64,000 nucleotides of DNA from G963669295 sp963669295 (GTDB lineage Bacteria; Bacteroidota; Bacteroidia; Flavobacteriales_D; CALLUQ01): assembly GCA_963669295.1 (NCBI GenBank), contig OY769938.1, positions 4,898,001-4,962,000 on the forward strand. The letters run 5' to 3'. This document shows positions 26,157-35,136 of this stretch, piece by piece. A model generated the notes under the pieces. That model was not told the DNA's origin. It ran no database searches and worked only from the letters and a program-made list of their open reading frames with translations. The position numbers and the translations under genes are program-made. The first letter of the stretch is position 1. Each line of letters starts with the position of its first letter.

Positions 26157-26639
26157 ATGAATTGGAGACAAATTTTTACAGAAAACAGGGAAGCCATTGT
26201 GGTGCTCGATCGTTGGTTGGGCGATGCTAAAAAGAAGTATTATACAGAAGATGGATTGCTAATGTACCGGGTAGCATTGCCCCAGGGAGGATTCGATCAG
26301 TACATGGTAACCCCAGGTCGACTGCGCGAATTCTTTGAAAAGCAGGGGGTAGACATTACCGTTGGCATAGAAGGTGGCCGTTACAACTACACCATTGCTC
26401 ATGCTCCGATAACACATGAAACGGAAAAAAATCCACTGCGTGCCATAGGAGTTACACCTGCCTTAATGCGAGAAGGAGAAGGTTTTGCTTCTGTTACCGA
26501 TGCTTACGAAGTAGCATTTGTTGGAGCTTTTGAAGTATTAAGCGCATGGGAGAAAAAAGTGAACCTTCAGGGTGAAGAGGCGGAAAATGATGGCGTAAAT
26601 GGAAATACAGCATCCACGTTAACTGCTAAAGGGGCATAA
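26157..26639 (+). CDS. Hypothetical protein, unknown family
   Basis: 160 residues, soluble, starting MNWRQIFTENREAIVVLDRWL and containing a compact central region (GLLMYRVALPQGG, VTPGRLREFFEKQGVDITVG). The C-terminal 25 residues are low in complexity. I chose ATG 26157 over the in-frame ATG at 26130, because the latter lies inside the dyad at 26120-26134. The gene lies between the toxin operon and the 21-bp array. Its function is not recognised. Confidence 0.55.
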   Translation: MNWRQIFTENREAIVVLDRWLGDAKKKYYTEDGLLMYRVALPQGGFDQYMVTPGRLREFFEKQGVDITVGIEGGRYNYTIAHAPITHETEKNPLRAIGVTPALMREGEGFASVTDAYEVAFVGAFEVLSAWEKKVNLQGEEAENDGVNGNTASTLTAKGA

Positions 26640-26702
26640 CTCCTTTTACCGCTTCATCAAGTACAGTCATTTCCTAAATTGGATAGCGATATTTCTAACC
26701 TC

Positions 26703-27114
26703 GAAAATGTTTTTCGCAACCTGGAAAGTAACTTTCTTTACTTAGAATTGTGAATTCTTTACTTCGAAAGCAACTTTCTTTACTTCGAAAATGAAATTCT
26801 TTACTTCGAAAGCAACTTTCTTTACTTAGAATTGTGAATTCTCTACTTCGAAAGCAACTTTCTTTACTTAGAATTGTGAATTCTCTACTTCGAAAGCAAC
26901 TTTCTTTACTTAGAATTGTGAATTCTCTACTTCGAAAGCAACTTTCTTTACTTAGAATCGTGAATTCTCTACTTCGAAAGCAACTTTCTTTACTTAGAAT
27001 TGCGAATTCTCTACTTCGAAAGCAACTTTCTTTACTTAGAATCGTGAATTCTTTATTCCGAAAGCAACTTTCTTTACTTAGAATTGCGAATTCTTTATTC
27101 CGAAAACAATTTTT
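26703..27114 (+). repeat. Array of ~20 exact 21-bp units, each with a 5-3-5 dyad
   Basis: Cores of 13 bp recur every 21 bp exactly, from 26703 to 27114. Two main core types alternate: GAATT-GTG-AATTC and GAAAG-CAA-CTTTC. Each is preceded by an 8-bp spacer close to TTTACTTA or TCTACTTC, giving a 42-bp higher-order period. The first core is GAAAA-TGT-TTTTC. Arm pairs change together between types, so the dyad is conserved rather than the sequence. Units at 26787, 26955, 27039 and the last one are imperfect. The array fills the space between two convergent genes. Confidence 0.93.
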
Positions 27115-27129
27115 GTGAATGTATACAGG

Positions 27130-27573
27130 TTAAGACTTATTTGCTTTATAAGCCCGCACCTGGCTGGTGGCACCTGCACCAAAGTGAAAATCAAAGCTGC
27201 TGACATCTGGCTCAACGTTATCGTTCATCAACTGTTTAATTTCAGGGTATACCGTACGCAATCCCATGTGGTAGTTGCGCACCGTCATATCTGCAGGGTC
27301 AAACATGCAATCATCGCACCAGGTAAGGTAGTCGTCGTTTTCTACATAACTTTCCAGCTCCCACAGTACCAGCAACAAGCTCATGGGGGGATTTTCGGTA
27401 CTTAAATCGTTGTACTCATCGTAAATGTAGAGCGTGTACTTGTTGTTAAAAATGCGAAACGTTACTTCTTTGTAATCGTCGTATTGGCTTAAATACTTTC
27501 CTGTAGGCGTAATAACAATGCGAAAACGGTTGATTTTTTCCAACAGGCTTTCAAGTTCGGAAGTGGTCTCCAT
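27130..27573 (-). CDS. Hypothetical protein, unknown family
   Basis: 147 residues, acidic and soluble (METTSELESLLEKINRFR, then FRIFNNKYTLYIYDEYNDLS and DYLTWCDDCMFDPADM). It contains a WCDDC cysteine pair but no other clear motif. The start overlaps the preceding minus-strand gene by 23 bp, so the two are cotranslated. The 3' end abuts the 21-bp array. The family is not recognised. Confidence 0.55.
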   Translation of the reverse strand: METTSELESLLEKINRFRIVITPTGKYLSQYDDYKEVTFRIFNNKYTLYIYDEYNDLSTENPPMSLLLVLWELESYVENDDYLTWCDDCMFDPADMTVRNYHMGLRTVYPEIKQLMNDNVEPDVSSFDFHFGAGATSQVRAYKANKS

Positions 27574-27859
27574 GCAATAAAGATAACCACTCTTTAAACA
27601 GTAGCAATGTTTCTTCCCACGTGGCCACCACTGTTTTTTGTGCCGAGTACTCCAATTGGTATTCCAGGGTTTCTTGCCATTGTAAGTCGTTGTTAAGTAT
27701 TGTTGCCTTTTTGCGGAAAAAGATAAAAGCAGTAGAAGTAGGGAGGTGAATGATGTTCAACCGTCCGCGTTTTTTTACAAACGAAAAGTCGGTGTACTCG
27801 AGTCCAGCATTTTGAATGGCTTGTTGTACAGATTTATATTCTGAGGGCAGGAATTTCAC
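27551..27859 (-). CDS. Hypothetical protein, unknown family
   Basis: 102 residues starting at a GTG (MKFLPSEYKSVQQAIQNAG), with an alpha/beta look (FSFVKKRGRLNIIHL, TAFIFFRKKATILNN). It lies 26 bp downstream of a T9SS cargo gene on the same strand and overlaps the next gene by 23 bp. No family is recognised. Confidence 0.5.
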   Translation of the reverse strand: MKFLPSEYKSVQQAIQNAGLEYTDFSFVKKRGRLNIIHLPTSTAFIFFRKKATILNNDLQWQETLEYQLEYSAQKTVVATWEETLLLFKEWLSLLHGDHFRT

Positions 27860-27885
27860 TACGGTAGTGTTAGCACAACGATCAA

Positions 27886-29337
27886 TTACTTGATCATTAG
27901 CTTTTGGGTAGTAGCAACATCGCCTACCTGCAGTACCAATTCGTACATACCAACGGGCAGTTGATTGCGATGAATCGTTAATCGATTGCTGGTAATATTC
28001 GTTTCCTTCATTACCAGCTTTCCGGCAAGGTCGTATAGCCTTATGGTAGCATTTTGATGGGGGTTATTGAACGTAATTTGCGTGCTTTCGCGAAAAGGGT
28101 TGGGAGCAATGGCAAGGGCTAAATCTTCTTCTTGCTCGTTGATGCCTATTTGATTGCTGATGCAAGCGGTACGATACATTACCCGATAGCTTTGTTCTAC
28201 CTGCCAAACGATGTGAAATTTTCCGTTGTTGAAAATCACCTGAGGAGCCGACTGGCTATGCCCTACGGTAGTATCTACAATATTAATAGGAGCCGATAAG
28301 CCATGCAATCCGGTAACCGACCAGGCAAAAAACACGTCATAAGTACCATTCCTGGTATCGGACCATACAACGCCCAACGTATCGCCATTTCCAGCAATAG
28401 AAGCCATGCGTTGAATTACGCTTCCTGGCGGTACAGTAGGATCTACCTGTACCGTAGGTCCTAACTCCAATGTTGAAGTATGCATAGGGCTTACAAATAT
28501 TTTGGCCTGTCCGTCGGCACCACTCATGTAGATGCTGTACAATGTATCGTTGGTAACCATGCCTTGTGCACCCGATATGGGGCAGGTGGCTGCCAGGTAG
28601 TTTGATGGATCTACCCGAACGATGGTATCGAAGGTAGCTCCTCCATTTTGCGAAATGCCTGCATGAATGGTTTTTAACGTATTGTCGTTGTTGCGAAACA
28701 ACACAGCTTGAAAGTCATTGTTAATCACCATGTATGGCGGACAGCAATCGGTAGGAGTAGGGGTAACCGGCACTGGTGCATCGTAGGTGCTTCCTCCATT
28801 GTACGAATTGGAAGAGGCAATGGCTGGTACTCCATTGAGCATAGAAGTATAACATATGGAGGGATTGCCCAATGGGTCTACATCAACATGTGGTGCCATG
28901 GCATGATAACCAGCAGGCAATGCATCTACCCGAACAGTATCGTCGAATGTAATGCCTCCATCTATTGAGCGCAATAGGTACACATGGCCAGTCATTTCTG
29001 GCAACGAAGAAAAGGTAATGTACACCGTATCGCCATAAGTGACCAACCCCGGGCCATAAGTAGTTAAAATTCGTGGATTTAAACCGGGAGGGTTAATTCT
29101 TAGTGGATTGCTAAAATTATTGCCATCCCAACGGCTATACATCACGGCATTCAATCCGCCTTCCTTGCCCCAGGTAATGATGGGGCCAGTGTTGGTAAGT
29201 GCTACCGATGGTTGTAAAAAACCAGTAGGCTCTCCTTCAGAAATCACTACAGCAGGCTCCCAAATTAAGCCCACGTTTTGCGCCTGAATAAGCAGTGGCG
29301 CAAATAGTAATGTGATGATGAAACTACATTTCTTCAT
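27886..29337 (-). CDS. T9SS-exported sialidase/BNR-like beta-propeller protein
   Basis: 483 residues from ATG 29337. A signal peptide (MKKCSFIITLLFAPLLIQAQ) leads into a repeated beta-sheet region with Asp-box-like and BNR motifs (SIDGGITFDDTVRVD, SQNGGATFDTIVRVD, SNSYNGGSTYD). The last ~75 residues are a type A T9SS sorting domain (LAIAPNPFRESTQITF ... IRLYDLAGKLVMKE ... PVGMYELVLQVG), so it is secreted or attached to the cell surface. The frame is open to 29415, but a -7 box at 29343-29350 rules out the upstream starts. The catalytic residues of true sialidases were not verified; it may only share the propeller. Confidence 0.82.
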   Translation of the reverse strand: MKKCSFIITLLFAPLLIQAQNVGLIWEPAVVISEGEPTGFLQPSVALTNTGPIITWGKEGGLNAVMYSRWDGNNFSNPLRINPPGLNPRILTTYGPGLVTYGDTVYITFSSLPEMTGHVYLLRSIDGGITFDDTVRVDALPAGYHAMAPHVDVDPLGNPSICYTSMLNGVPAIASSNSYNGGSTYDAPVPVTPTPTDCCPPYMVINNDFQAVLFRNNDNTLKTIHAGISQNGGATFDTIVRVDPSNYLAATCPISGAQGMVTNDTLYSIYMSGADGQAKIFVSPMHTSTLELGPTVQVDPTVPPGSVIQRMASIAGNGDTLGVVWSDTRNGTYDVFFAWSVTGLHGLSAPINIVDTTVGHSQSAPQVIFNNGKFHIVWQVEQSYRVMYRTACISNQIGINEQEEDLALAIAPNPFRESTQITFNNPHQNATIRLYDLAGKLVMKETNITSNRLTIHRNQLPVGMYELVLQVGDVATTQKLMIK

Positions 29338-29342
29338 TGTTT

Positions 29343-29350
29343 CAAAGTTA
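29343..29350 (-). promoter_or_regulatory. Bacteroidota -7 promoter box for the BNR-like cargo gene
   Basis: On the minus strand TAACTTTG matches TAnnTTTG exactly and ends 5 bp before the ATG at 29337. The message would be leaderless or nearly so. Confidence 0.55.
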
Positions 29351-29469
29351 CAAAATTGAGCCATTTTTTGCATGATAACGGTCATGTTTTCATATTTCTT
29401 GCCGGCACACCACAAGTTTTAGAATTGCATGCCGTCTACTACAATATAGCGTAATCTAAACTTATTTTC

Positions 29470-30771
29470 ATGAAGCGAACCCTTACTATTTTTAGCATTA
29501 TTGGAATCTTTTCCAATGCTGTTGCCCAGGAACCCATTCTTACCGAATGGATGATGAATACCGATGGCACCATGGCCTCTTTCTATGAAAACACTGGCAA
29601 CATCCAAAACCCCAATTTTCAATTTTTTACTACCAACGATTCGGCCAATATACTACAGCGTTGCTACGACAACGATTGGGTATACGTACGTGCAGAAGGC
29701 ATGACTACCGATATGGGGCAATTCTTAAACCCTGGTGTTCCTACAGCACAAGACTATACCTATAAATTCCCACGCTATCCGGCTCCTGCTACTACTAATG
29801 AGGATGCTCCCATTGTAAACTCGATAGGCATGCTCATTAATGGGGTGCCCATTTATGGCAAGGGCGATGCCCGCTCTTGGGACCTCAACCAGCAAGCTAA
29901 CACCCCCATGGGACAGGGCATTTGGAATGGCGAAGCCTTTGTTACCGAAGGCATTACCCTCGATACCGCCTTTGCAGCACATCCGCAACAACAAGGGGCT
30001 TACCACAGCCATGCCACGCCACATCGGTTATACAACGACCCTTCCAGCAGCCATTCACCCATTGTAGGCTTTGCTCACGATGGCTACCCTGTATATGGCC
30101 CTTTTGGCTATGTTGACCCTAACGATGCCAACAGTGGTGTTATGCGCATTTCGTCGAGCTACCAATTGCGCAACATTACCCAGCGCCATACGCTGCCTGA
30201 TGGCATCACGCTTAGCGCCAACGAATATGGCCCTGATGTTACCGGGCAACACCCATTGGGCGAATACATTGAAGATTACGAATACGTGCAAGGGCTGGGC
30301 GATTTAGACGAACACAACGGCCGTAACTGTGTTACCCCTGAATACCCTGGAGGCACCTACGCTTACTTTGTAACTACCGATGGCAATGGCGACCCCGTAT
30401 ACCCCTACTATATTGGTGGCACCTACTACGGCACCCCTGTGCTCGACAACAGCTCGCCCATGTCTACCGTTACCATCCCTTCTTCAGGTGTAACGTGCGA
30501 AGTAAATGTGGGGGTAGAGGAATTGGCACAAAACTATTTTGGCACCTATCCTAACCCTGCAGCCAACACAGTGCGCCTCGATTTCGACAGCAATCAATTG
30601 CCCGAAACCATTACCATTGCCGACCAGGTGGGCAGGGTAGTGCATGCCATTGGCAATGTAATGCCCAACACCACTATTGATGTGGCCAACTGGACCAATG
30701 GACTTTACTTTTGCACCGCCACATGGGGCAACAATACCACCACCGTAAAACTATTGGTAGCGCACCCCTAA
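29470..30771 (+). CDS. YHYH-domain protein with T9SS sorting domain
   Basis: 433 residues with signal peptide (MKRTLTIFSIIGIFSNAVAQ). The central ~200 residues carry YHYH-family features: MLINGVPIYGKGDARSW, AYHSHATPHRL, and VGFAHDGYPVYGPFGY followed by the long loop with HNGRNCVTPEYPGGTYAYF. The C-terminal ~75 residues form a T9SS type A sorting domain (GTYPNPAANTVRLDF ... NGLYFCTATWG), so the product is exported across the outer membrane. The biochemical activity of YHYH proteins is not defined. Its stop overlaps the ATG of the next gene (TAATG), so the two are cotranslated. Confidence 0.88.
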   Translation: MKRTLTIFSIIGIFSNAVAQEPILTEWMMNTDGTMASFYENTGNIQNPNFQFFTTNDSANILQRCYDNDWVYVRAEGMTTDMGQFLNPGVPTAQDYTYKFPRYPAPATTNEDAPIVNSIGMLINGVPIYGKGDARSWDLNQQANTPMGQGIWNGEAFVTEGITLDTAFAAHPQQQGAYHSHATPHRLYNDPSSSHSPIVGFAHDGYPVYGPFGYVDPNDANSGVMRISSSYQLRNITQRHTLPDGITLSANEYGPDVTGQHPLGEYIEDYEYVQGLGDLDEHNGRNCVTPEYPGGTYAYFVTTDGNGDPVYPYYIGGTYYGTPVLDNSSPMSTVTIPSSGVTCEVNVGVEELAQNYFGTYPNPAANTVRLDFDSNQLPETITIADQVGRVVHAIGNVMPNTTIDVANWTNGLYFCTATWGNNTTTVKLLVAHP

Positions 30772-32345
30772 TGCGTTGTGCCTTGCTGTTATACTGTTGT
30801 TTGCTTTCGCTGTTGCTGCATGCCCAGCAAGGCGGCCAACCCGACCTTACTTTTGGCTCGGGAGGGAAAATTATTGTTGATGTAGATGCACTGGATCATT
30901 GCTCCGGTGCATTTGCATTCACCGATGGCAGCACCATATTGTATGGGCAAACCGGCATGTACAACGGCCACATCGATCAGGATGCGTTGTTCGTAAAGCT
31001 CGATGCTTCGGGCAACCTCGATCCTACCTTTGGAAATGGAGGAATCGTGCGTTTCGACTTTCCCAATCAGCACAACAGCAGGGTAGAAGATGCTGTGGCA
31101 TACAACAATGCCATTTATTTCATTGGCGAATCCAATCCTAATACTGCACTCGATACACAAACCGTATTCATCGGCAAGCTCAGTGCCAACGGCCTGCTCG
31201 ACCCGCAGTTTGGCACACAAGGCTATTACACCGAACAGTGGAACACCCCTTTTAACCTTGCAGGAGCCATTGCTATGGATGGCAACAATATTGTATTTGG
31301 TGCTACCATCATCGACACCGCAGGCATCCATACCGAATACCCGGTGATGGGGCGCTTGCTGCCTTTGGGAATAAAAGACCCTGCTTTTGGCGGGAGTGGC
31401 GTGTTAACCTGGAGCGCATACACCGGACTTCAAAGTGCTTATGCCCCAATGCCACAACTATACCGCCACTCCGATGGAGCGCAACTCAACGATTTACTGC
31501 TGTGGAACGGCCAATACCTGTACAGCGGCTTTTACTACATTGGCGAAACCACTGTGGGCTTTTTGCTGTTGGTGAATAGCGATGGTACCGCTGGTGCGTG
31601 GGGCAACAATGGTGCTTTAATTGTAGACTTGAGTCCTGGATATCCCAATTTCATTACTACGGCCTTTGCCATGGGCGATACACTTATGCTGGCAGGGCAA
31701 AGCGATACCCCTAATGGTACGCACCTGTTTCACGCCAAAAAAATACTGAACAACGGGATGTTTCTCGAAAACGAAACGTACGATTTCCAGGGCAATCAAA
31801 ACCAACTAAAAGCAGCTTGCTTTGACAACGAACACCTCTACATGGCTGGGTATACCAAATTATCGACCAGCAATGGAGTAGGGTATGAGTCTGATTTTTT
31901 TGGGGTGGTAGCTGCCAACACACAACTCGCTCCAGCCACTAACTTCGACAACCAGGGGTATGGCACCTACAACTTTCCTATACAAGAAGAAACTGGAGCT
32001 ACAGCCATCACTACCTACGGTAACGATCGACTCTTAATAGCGGGCTACGTAGAACCTACCGACCCCAATAACTTCATCGACATTGGTGTAATGCGCTGCT
32101 ACAAGGTGCAATCGCCCAACAACATTCACGAGTGGCAACAGGCCGAACTGTCGGTTTATCCCAACCCTGCTACCGATCAACTATACATCGATGGAGCATA
32201 TCAACTGCCCTATGCCATATATGCTACCACCGGCCAACTGTTGCAGCAAGGCACTGCCAGTGGCAACATTGCCATCGCACAACTCCCGGCAGGCATCTAT
32301 TTACTACAGTTGCCACAACAAACGATTCGTTTTGTAAAGCACTAA
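30771..32345 (+). CDS. Delta-60 repeat protein with T9SS sorting domain
   Basis: 524 residues from ATG 30771, with signal peptide (MRCALLLYCCLLSLLLHAQ). It contains at least four delta-60 repeats recognisable by the 'DPTFGNGG' core: QPDLTFGSGGKI, NLDPTFGNGGIV, LLDPQFGTQGYY and IKDPAFGGSGVL. The C-terminus has the sorting-domain pattern VYPNPATDQLYIDG ... LPAGIYLLQL. The frame opens upstream at a TTG (30711) inside the previous gene, but the 1-bp stop/start overlap and the signal peptide fix ATG 30771. It is a secreted surface protein of unknown role. Confidence 0.87.
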   Translation: MRCALLLYCCLLSLLLHAQQGGQPDLTFGSGGKIIVDVDALDHCSGAFAFTDGSTILYGQTGMYNGHIDQDALFVKLDASGNLDPTFGNGGIVRFDFPNQHNSRVEDAVAYNNAIYFIGESNPNTALDTQTVFIGKLSANGLLDPQFGTQGYYTEQWNTPFNLAGAIAMDGNNIVFGATIIDTAGIHTEYPVMGRLLPLGIKDPAFGGSGVLTWSAYTGLQSAYAPMPQLYRHSDGAQLNDLLLWNGQYLYSGFYYIGETTVGFLLLVNSDGTAGAWGNNGALIVDLSPGYPNFITTAFAMGDTLMLAGQSDTPNGTHLFHAKKILNNGMFLENETYDFQGNQNQLKAACFDNEHLYMAGYTKLSTSNGVGYESDFFGVVAANTQLAPATNFDNQGYGTYNFPIQEETGATAITTYGNDRLLIAGYVEPTDPNNFIDIGVMRCYKVQSPNNIHEWQQAELSVYPNPATDQLYIDGAYQLPYAIYATTGQLLQQGTASGNIAIAQLPAGIYLLQLPQQTIRFVKH

Positions 32346-32394
32346 CCCTTAGCAAACAAGCTTCAAAAGCCTTTATACATCTTCAAAATTAAGG

Positions 32395-32413
32395 GCAATT
32401 TCAAATTGCTTTT
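32395..32413 (+). terminator. Weak hairpin after the delta-60 repeat gene
   Basis: GCAAT (32396-32400) and ATTGC (32405-32409) enclose a short loop and are followed by TTTT. The stem is short and A/T-rich, so termination here is uncertain. Confidence 0.35.
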
Positions 32414-32461
32414 CACTCAATTCTTTAGTACATTTTGCTTCCTAACCACTAACGTCCAAAC

Positions 32462-34177
32462 ATGTCTCTAATTGATGCTTTTAAAGCATTTGTATTCAGT
32501 AGCTTGCTGTTGCTTGCCTTGCCGGGGAAGGCACAAACCAATTTGCGCTACCATCATCAAAGCATCGATTCGCTCACTCAGTTAATTGCCGGCACCAATG
32601 ATACTGCTGTACTTATCCACCTTTACGTTACGCGCGAACGGCACCACCTCGAATTGGGGCAGCACGCCAAAGTGCTGGAAGACATTCATCAAATGCAGCG
32701 TTTAAATACCGGGCTCAACGACTCTAGCATTGCAGCACAAATCCACATTGAACACATTAACCTAAACTTGCGACTGCACGACATGGAAGTCGCAACAACA
32801 GTGGGGAATCAACTAAAGATCTTGTTGCCATACATTACCGATACGGTAATAAAAATTGAAGCCTTGTTTACAATGAGCTTTCACTATTTACAACTGCAAC
32901 CCGATTCGGCATCGTACCTGCAGTGCCTTAAAGAAGTAAAACCATTGGTATTGGCTTATGGCGATTGCAACCTCCTGGGCGACTTTTATCATCGCACGGC
33001 CACATCCAAGCTTCATTTTACCCTCGAATACGACTCCAGTTTATACTACGAGCAACTGTCGGCACAAGTCATTCATCGCTGTCCCACGGCCACCTCCGTA
33101 CAGCTTGTTGATGCCGAAATGAACCTTTTCTTTGGTTTCGATGGCATTGGCGAACCCGATTCGGCACTGGCTCATTTAGGCAACGCCCGTGACTTGTTGT
33201 TGCCCCTGGGCGATAACTTCAAACTGTTTATTGTATACAAATACATGACCTTGATTTATGAAGAAACAGGCAGGAAGGATTCGGCCTATGCCGCATTGAT
33301 GCAACAATTGGAGCATTACAAACGCTACTTTCGCGACAATGAAGCACAAATTGTAGATCAGGCACAACTCGAAATGGACATGCAGTTGCAATTGTATAAA
33401 GACTCCATTCAAGATGCTATAGTGTTGAAAGAACAGGCAGCAGTGGTAGCAGCAGAAAAAGCGCAAAACAACTACCTGATGATCATGGTTGCCATCCTTC
33501 TGCTTACCGCCATTGCGCTAGTAATTGCTTACCGGAAAATACGCAAAGACAAACAACTCATTGCATTGCGCAACGAAGAGAAAGAAGTGTTGTTAAAGGA
33601 AATCCACCACCGGGTAAAAAACAATTTACAAGTCATTTCAGGACTGCTGCAGCTGCAATCGAATCGCAGCAACGACCCGGAAGTAAAAGCCATTATGGCT
33701 GAAGGCCAAAATCGCATACAATCGATGGCACTGGTGCACAAAATGTTGTACCAAAATACCTCGTTCAGCACTCTACCATTTACCGAATACTTGCAGAAAC
33801 TTACCAACCACATTCTCAGTGGTTACCAGCAAGAACAAGTGGCGTTAACCATTGCTCCCTCAACCATTGTATTGAGTGTTGATCATGCTATTCCTCTGGG
33901 GTTGATTACCAACGAGTTGGTAACCAATGCCATGAAATATGCTTTTCCCAACCGGAAGGGCAACATCGATATTTGCATGTGCCAGGTAAGCCCTCACCAG
34001 TACGAGTTAGAAATTAAAGATAATGGGATAGGGCTACCAGCACATGTGGAAGTAGAAAAAGCAAAAACCACTGGGTTGCGTTTGGTGGGGGTGTTGGTAG
34101 AGCAAATACAAGCCACATTTGAAGTAACAAGGAGTGGTGGCACAACCTATAAAATAGCATTTCAACAGCATGGATAA
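32462..34177 (+). CDS. Sensor histidine kinase with periplasmic helical-repeat sensor (HisKA_2 type)
   Basis: 571 residues. A signal sequence (FKAFVFSSLLLLALPGKAQ) is followed by a ~300-residue helical, TPR-like periplasmic region. A transmembrane helix lies at about 338-358 (YLMIMVAILLLTAIALVIAY). The HisKA_2 box HHRVKNNLQVISGLLQLQ has the phospho-acceptor at about H383. The ATPase domain follows, with N-box LITNELVTNAMKYAF and G-box DNGIGLP. It overlaps the next gene, a LytTR regulator, by 8 bp, which makes a cognate pair. The signal sensed is unknown. Confidence 0.9.
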   Translation: MSLIDAFKAFVFSSLLLLALPGKAQTNLRYHHQSIDSLTQLIAGTNDTAVLIHLYVTRERHHLELGQHAKVLEDIHQMQRLNTGLNDSSIAAQIHIEHINLNLRLHDMEVATTVGNQLKILLPYITDTVIKIEALFTMSFHYLQLQPDSASYLQCLKEVKPLVLAYGDCNLLGDFYHRTATSKLHFTLEYDSSLYYEQLSAQVIHRCPTATSVQLVDAEMNLFFGFDGIGEPDSALAHLGNARDLLLPLGDNFKLFIVYKYMTLIYEETGRKDSAYAALMQQLEHYKRYFRDNEAQIVDQAQLEMDMQLQLYKDSIQDAIVLKEQAAVVAAEKAQNNYLMIMVAILLLTAIALVIAYRKIRKDKQLIALRNEEKEVLLKEIHHRVKNNLQVISGLLQLQSNRSNDPEVKAIMAEGQNRIQSMALVHKMLYQNTSFSTLPFTEYLQKLTNHILSGYQQEQVALTIAPSTIVLSVDHAIPLGLITNELVTNAMKYAFPNRKGNIDICMCQVSPHQYELEIKDNGIGLPAHVEVEKAKTTGLRLVGVLVEQIQATFEVTRSGGTTYKIAFQQHG

Positions 34178-34910
34178 GGTTCGCATATACATTGTAGAAG
34201 ACGAAGGGGTAACGCGCATTACCCTTGAAGATTGTTTGGAAAACCTGGGGTATGAGGTGGCCGGATGGTCGGCCACAGCCGAGCAGGCATGGATTGAATT
34301 GACAGAATTACAGGTAGACCTGGTGATGCTCGACATTCAATTGCAAGGTGAGAAAAATGGCATTTGGCTGGCGCAACAATTAAGAAAAGTAGGAAAAGTG
34401 CCCTATATCTTCCTCACAGCCTTTGGCGATGCAGCTACCGTGCAGGAAGCGGTGAAAACACAACCGCATGGCTACCTGGTAAAACCCTTTAAACCCGACG
34501 ATATTTTTACCTCTATTGCCGTAGCATTAGAAAACTTTAGCCTCAATAAAGCTGCTGTAGATAGCAAAACCAAAGCCCAAAACAACGATTACCGAATTCG
34601 AGACGCCATTTATGTGCGCGATGAATACCTCTTCATTAAGCTGCACGTCAACGAAATTCGCTACATCAAGTCCGATCGTAACTACCTTGAAATTCACCTC
34701 GAAGAGAAACGATTGGTAGTGCGTAAAAGCTTAAAAAGTTTGCTCGAATTATTGCCCGAAAATTTATTTTTTCAAGTGCACAAAAGCTATGTAGTACACA
34801 TTGGGTACATCGATAGCTTTACCGCCAGTAGGTTGCACGTTAAAGGGCAGGAAATCCCAATAGGCGATGCCTATAAAGAGGATTTTGCCAAACGCTTTAC
34901 ACGGTTGTAA
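34170..34910 (+). CDS. LytTR family response regulator
   Basis: 246 residues. The receiver domain has acidic residues in IVEDEGVTR, phospho-acceptor D55 (MLDIQLQGEKNG) and the conserved lysine in LVKPFKPDD. The C-terminal LytTR DNA-binding domain (about 145-246) has NEIRYIKSDRNYLEIHL and FFQVHKSYVVH. It is translationally coupled to the upstream HisKA_2 kinase and is its likely partner. Confidence 0.93.
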   Translation: MDKVRIYIVEDEGVTRITLEDCLENLGYEVAGWSATAEQAWIELTELQVDLVMLDIQLQGEKNGIWLAQQLRKVGKVPYIFLTAFGDAATVQEAVKTQPHGYLVKPFKPDDIFTSIAVALENFSLNKAAVDSKTKAQNNDYRIRDAIYVRDEYLFIKLHVNEIRYIKSDRNYLEIHLEEKRLVVRKSLKSLLELLPENLFFQVHKSYVVHIGYIDSFTASRLHVKGQEIPIGDAYKEDFAKRFTRL

Positions 34911-35136
34911 ACCCATATTCTCCCACCCGTTTATTTTTTGTGCAACGCTTTTAGGTGTTGACACCATAATTTATTGGATGGCCGGTAATTCTACCATTTT
35001 GCGGTGTGTCACTTCAAAACCAAGAATTATGAGTTAACAACTTCTTATGGCCCATTTACCATTGCGGTAAACAAGTATTTTATTGGTGTGGCCGATCAAC
35101 CAGTGAAAGGCACCAGGCTTAATTGGCAATCGAATG

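Noticed and set aside
26703..27114. CRISPR array
   Set aside because: There are no unique spacers: both the cores and the 8-bp intervals are repeated. The 21-bp period is too short, and no cas genes are present.
26834..27118. Leucine-rich repeat peptide of 94 residues (NSLLRKQLSLLRIV repeats)
   Set aside because: The frame is open only because the repeat period (42 bp) is a multiple of three. The constraint seen is on DNA dyads, not codons, and there is no ribosome binding site or ATG.
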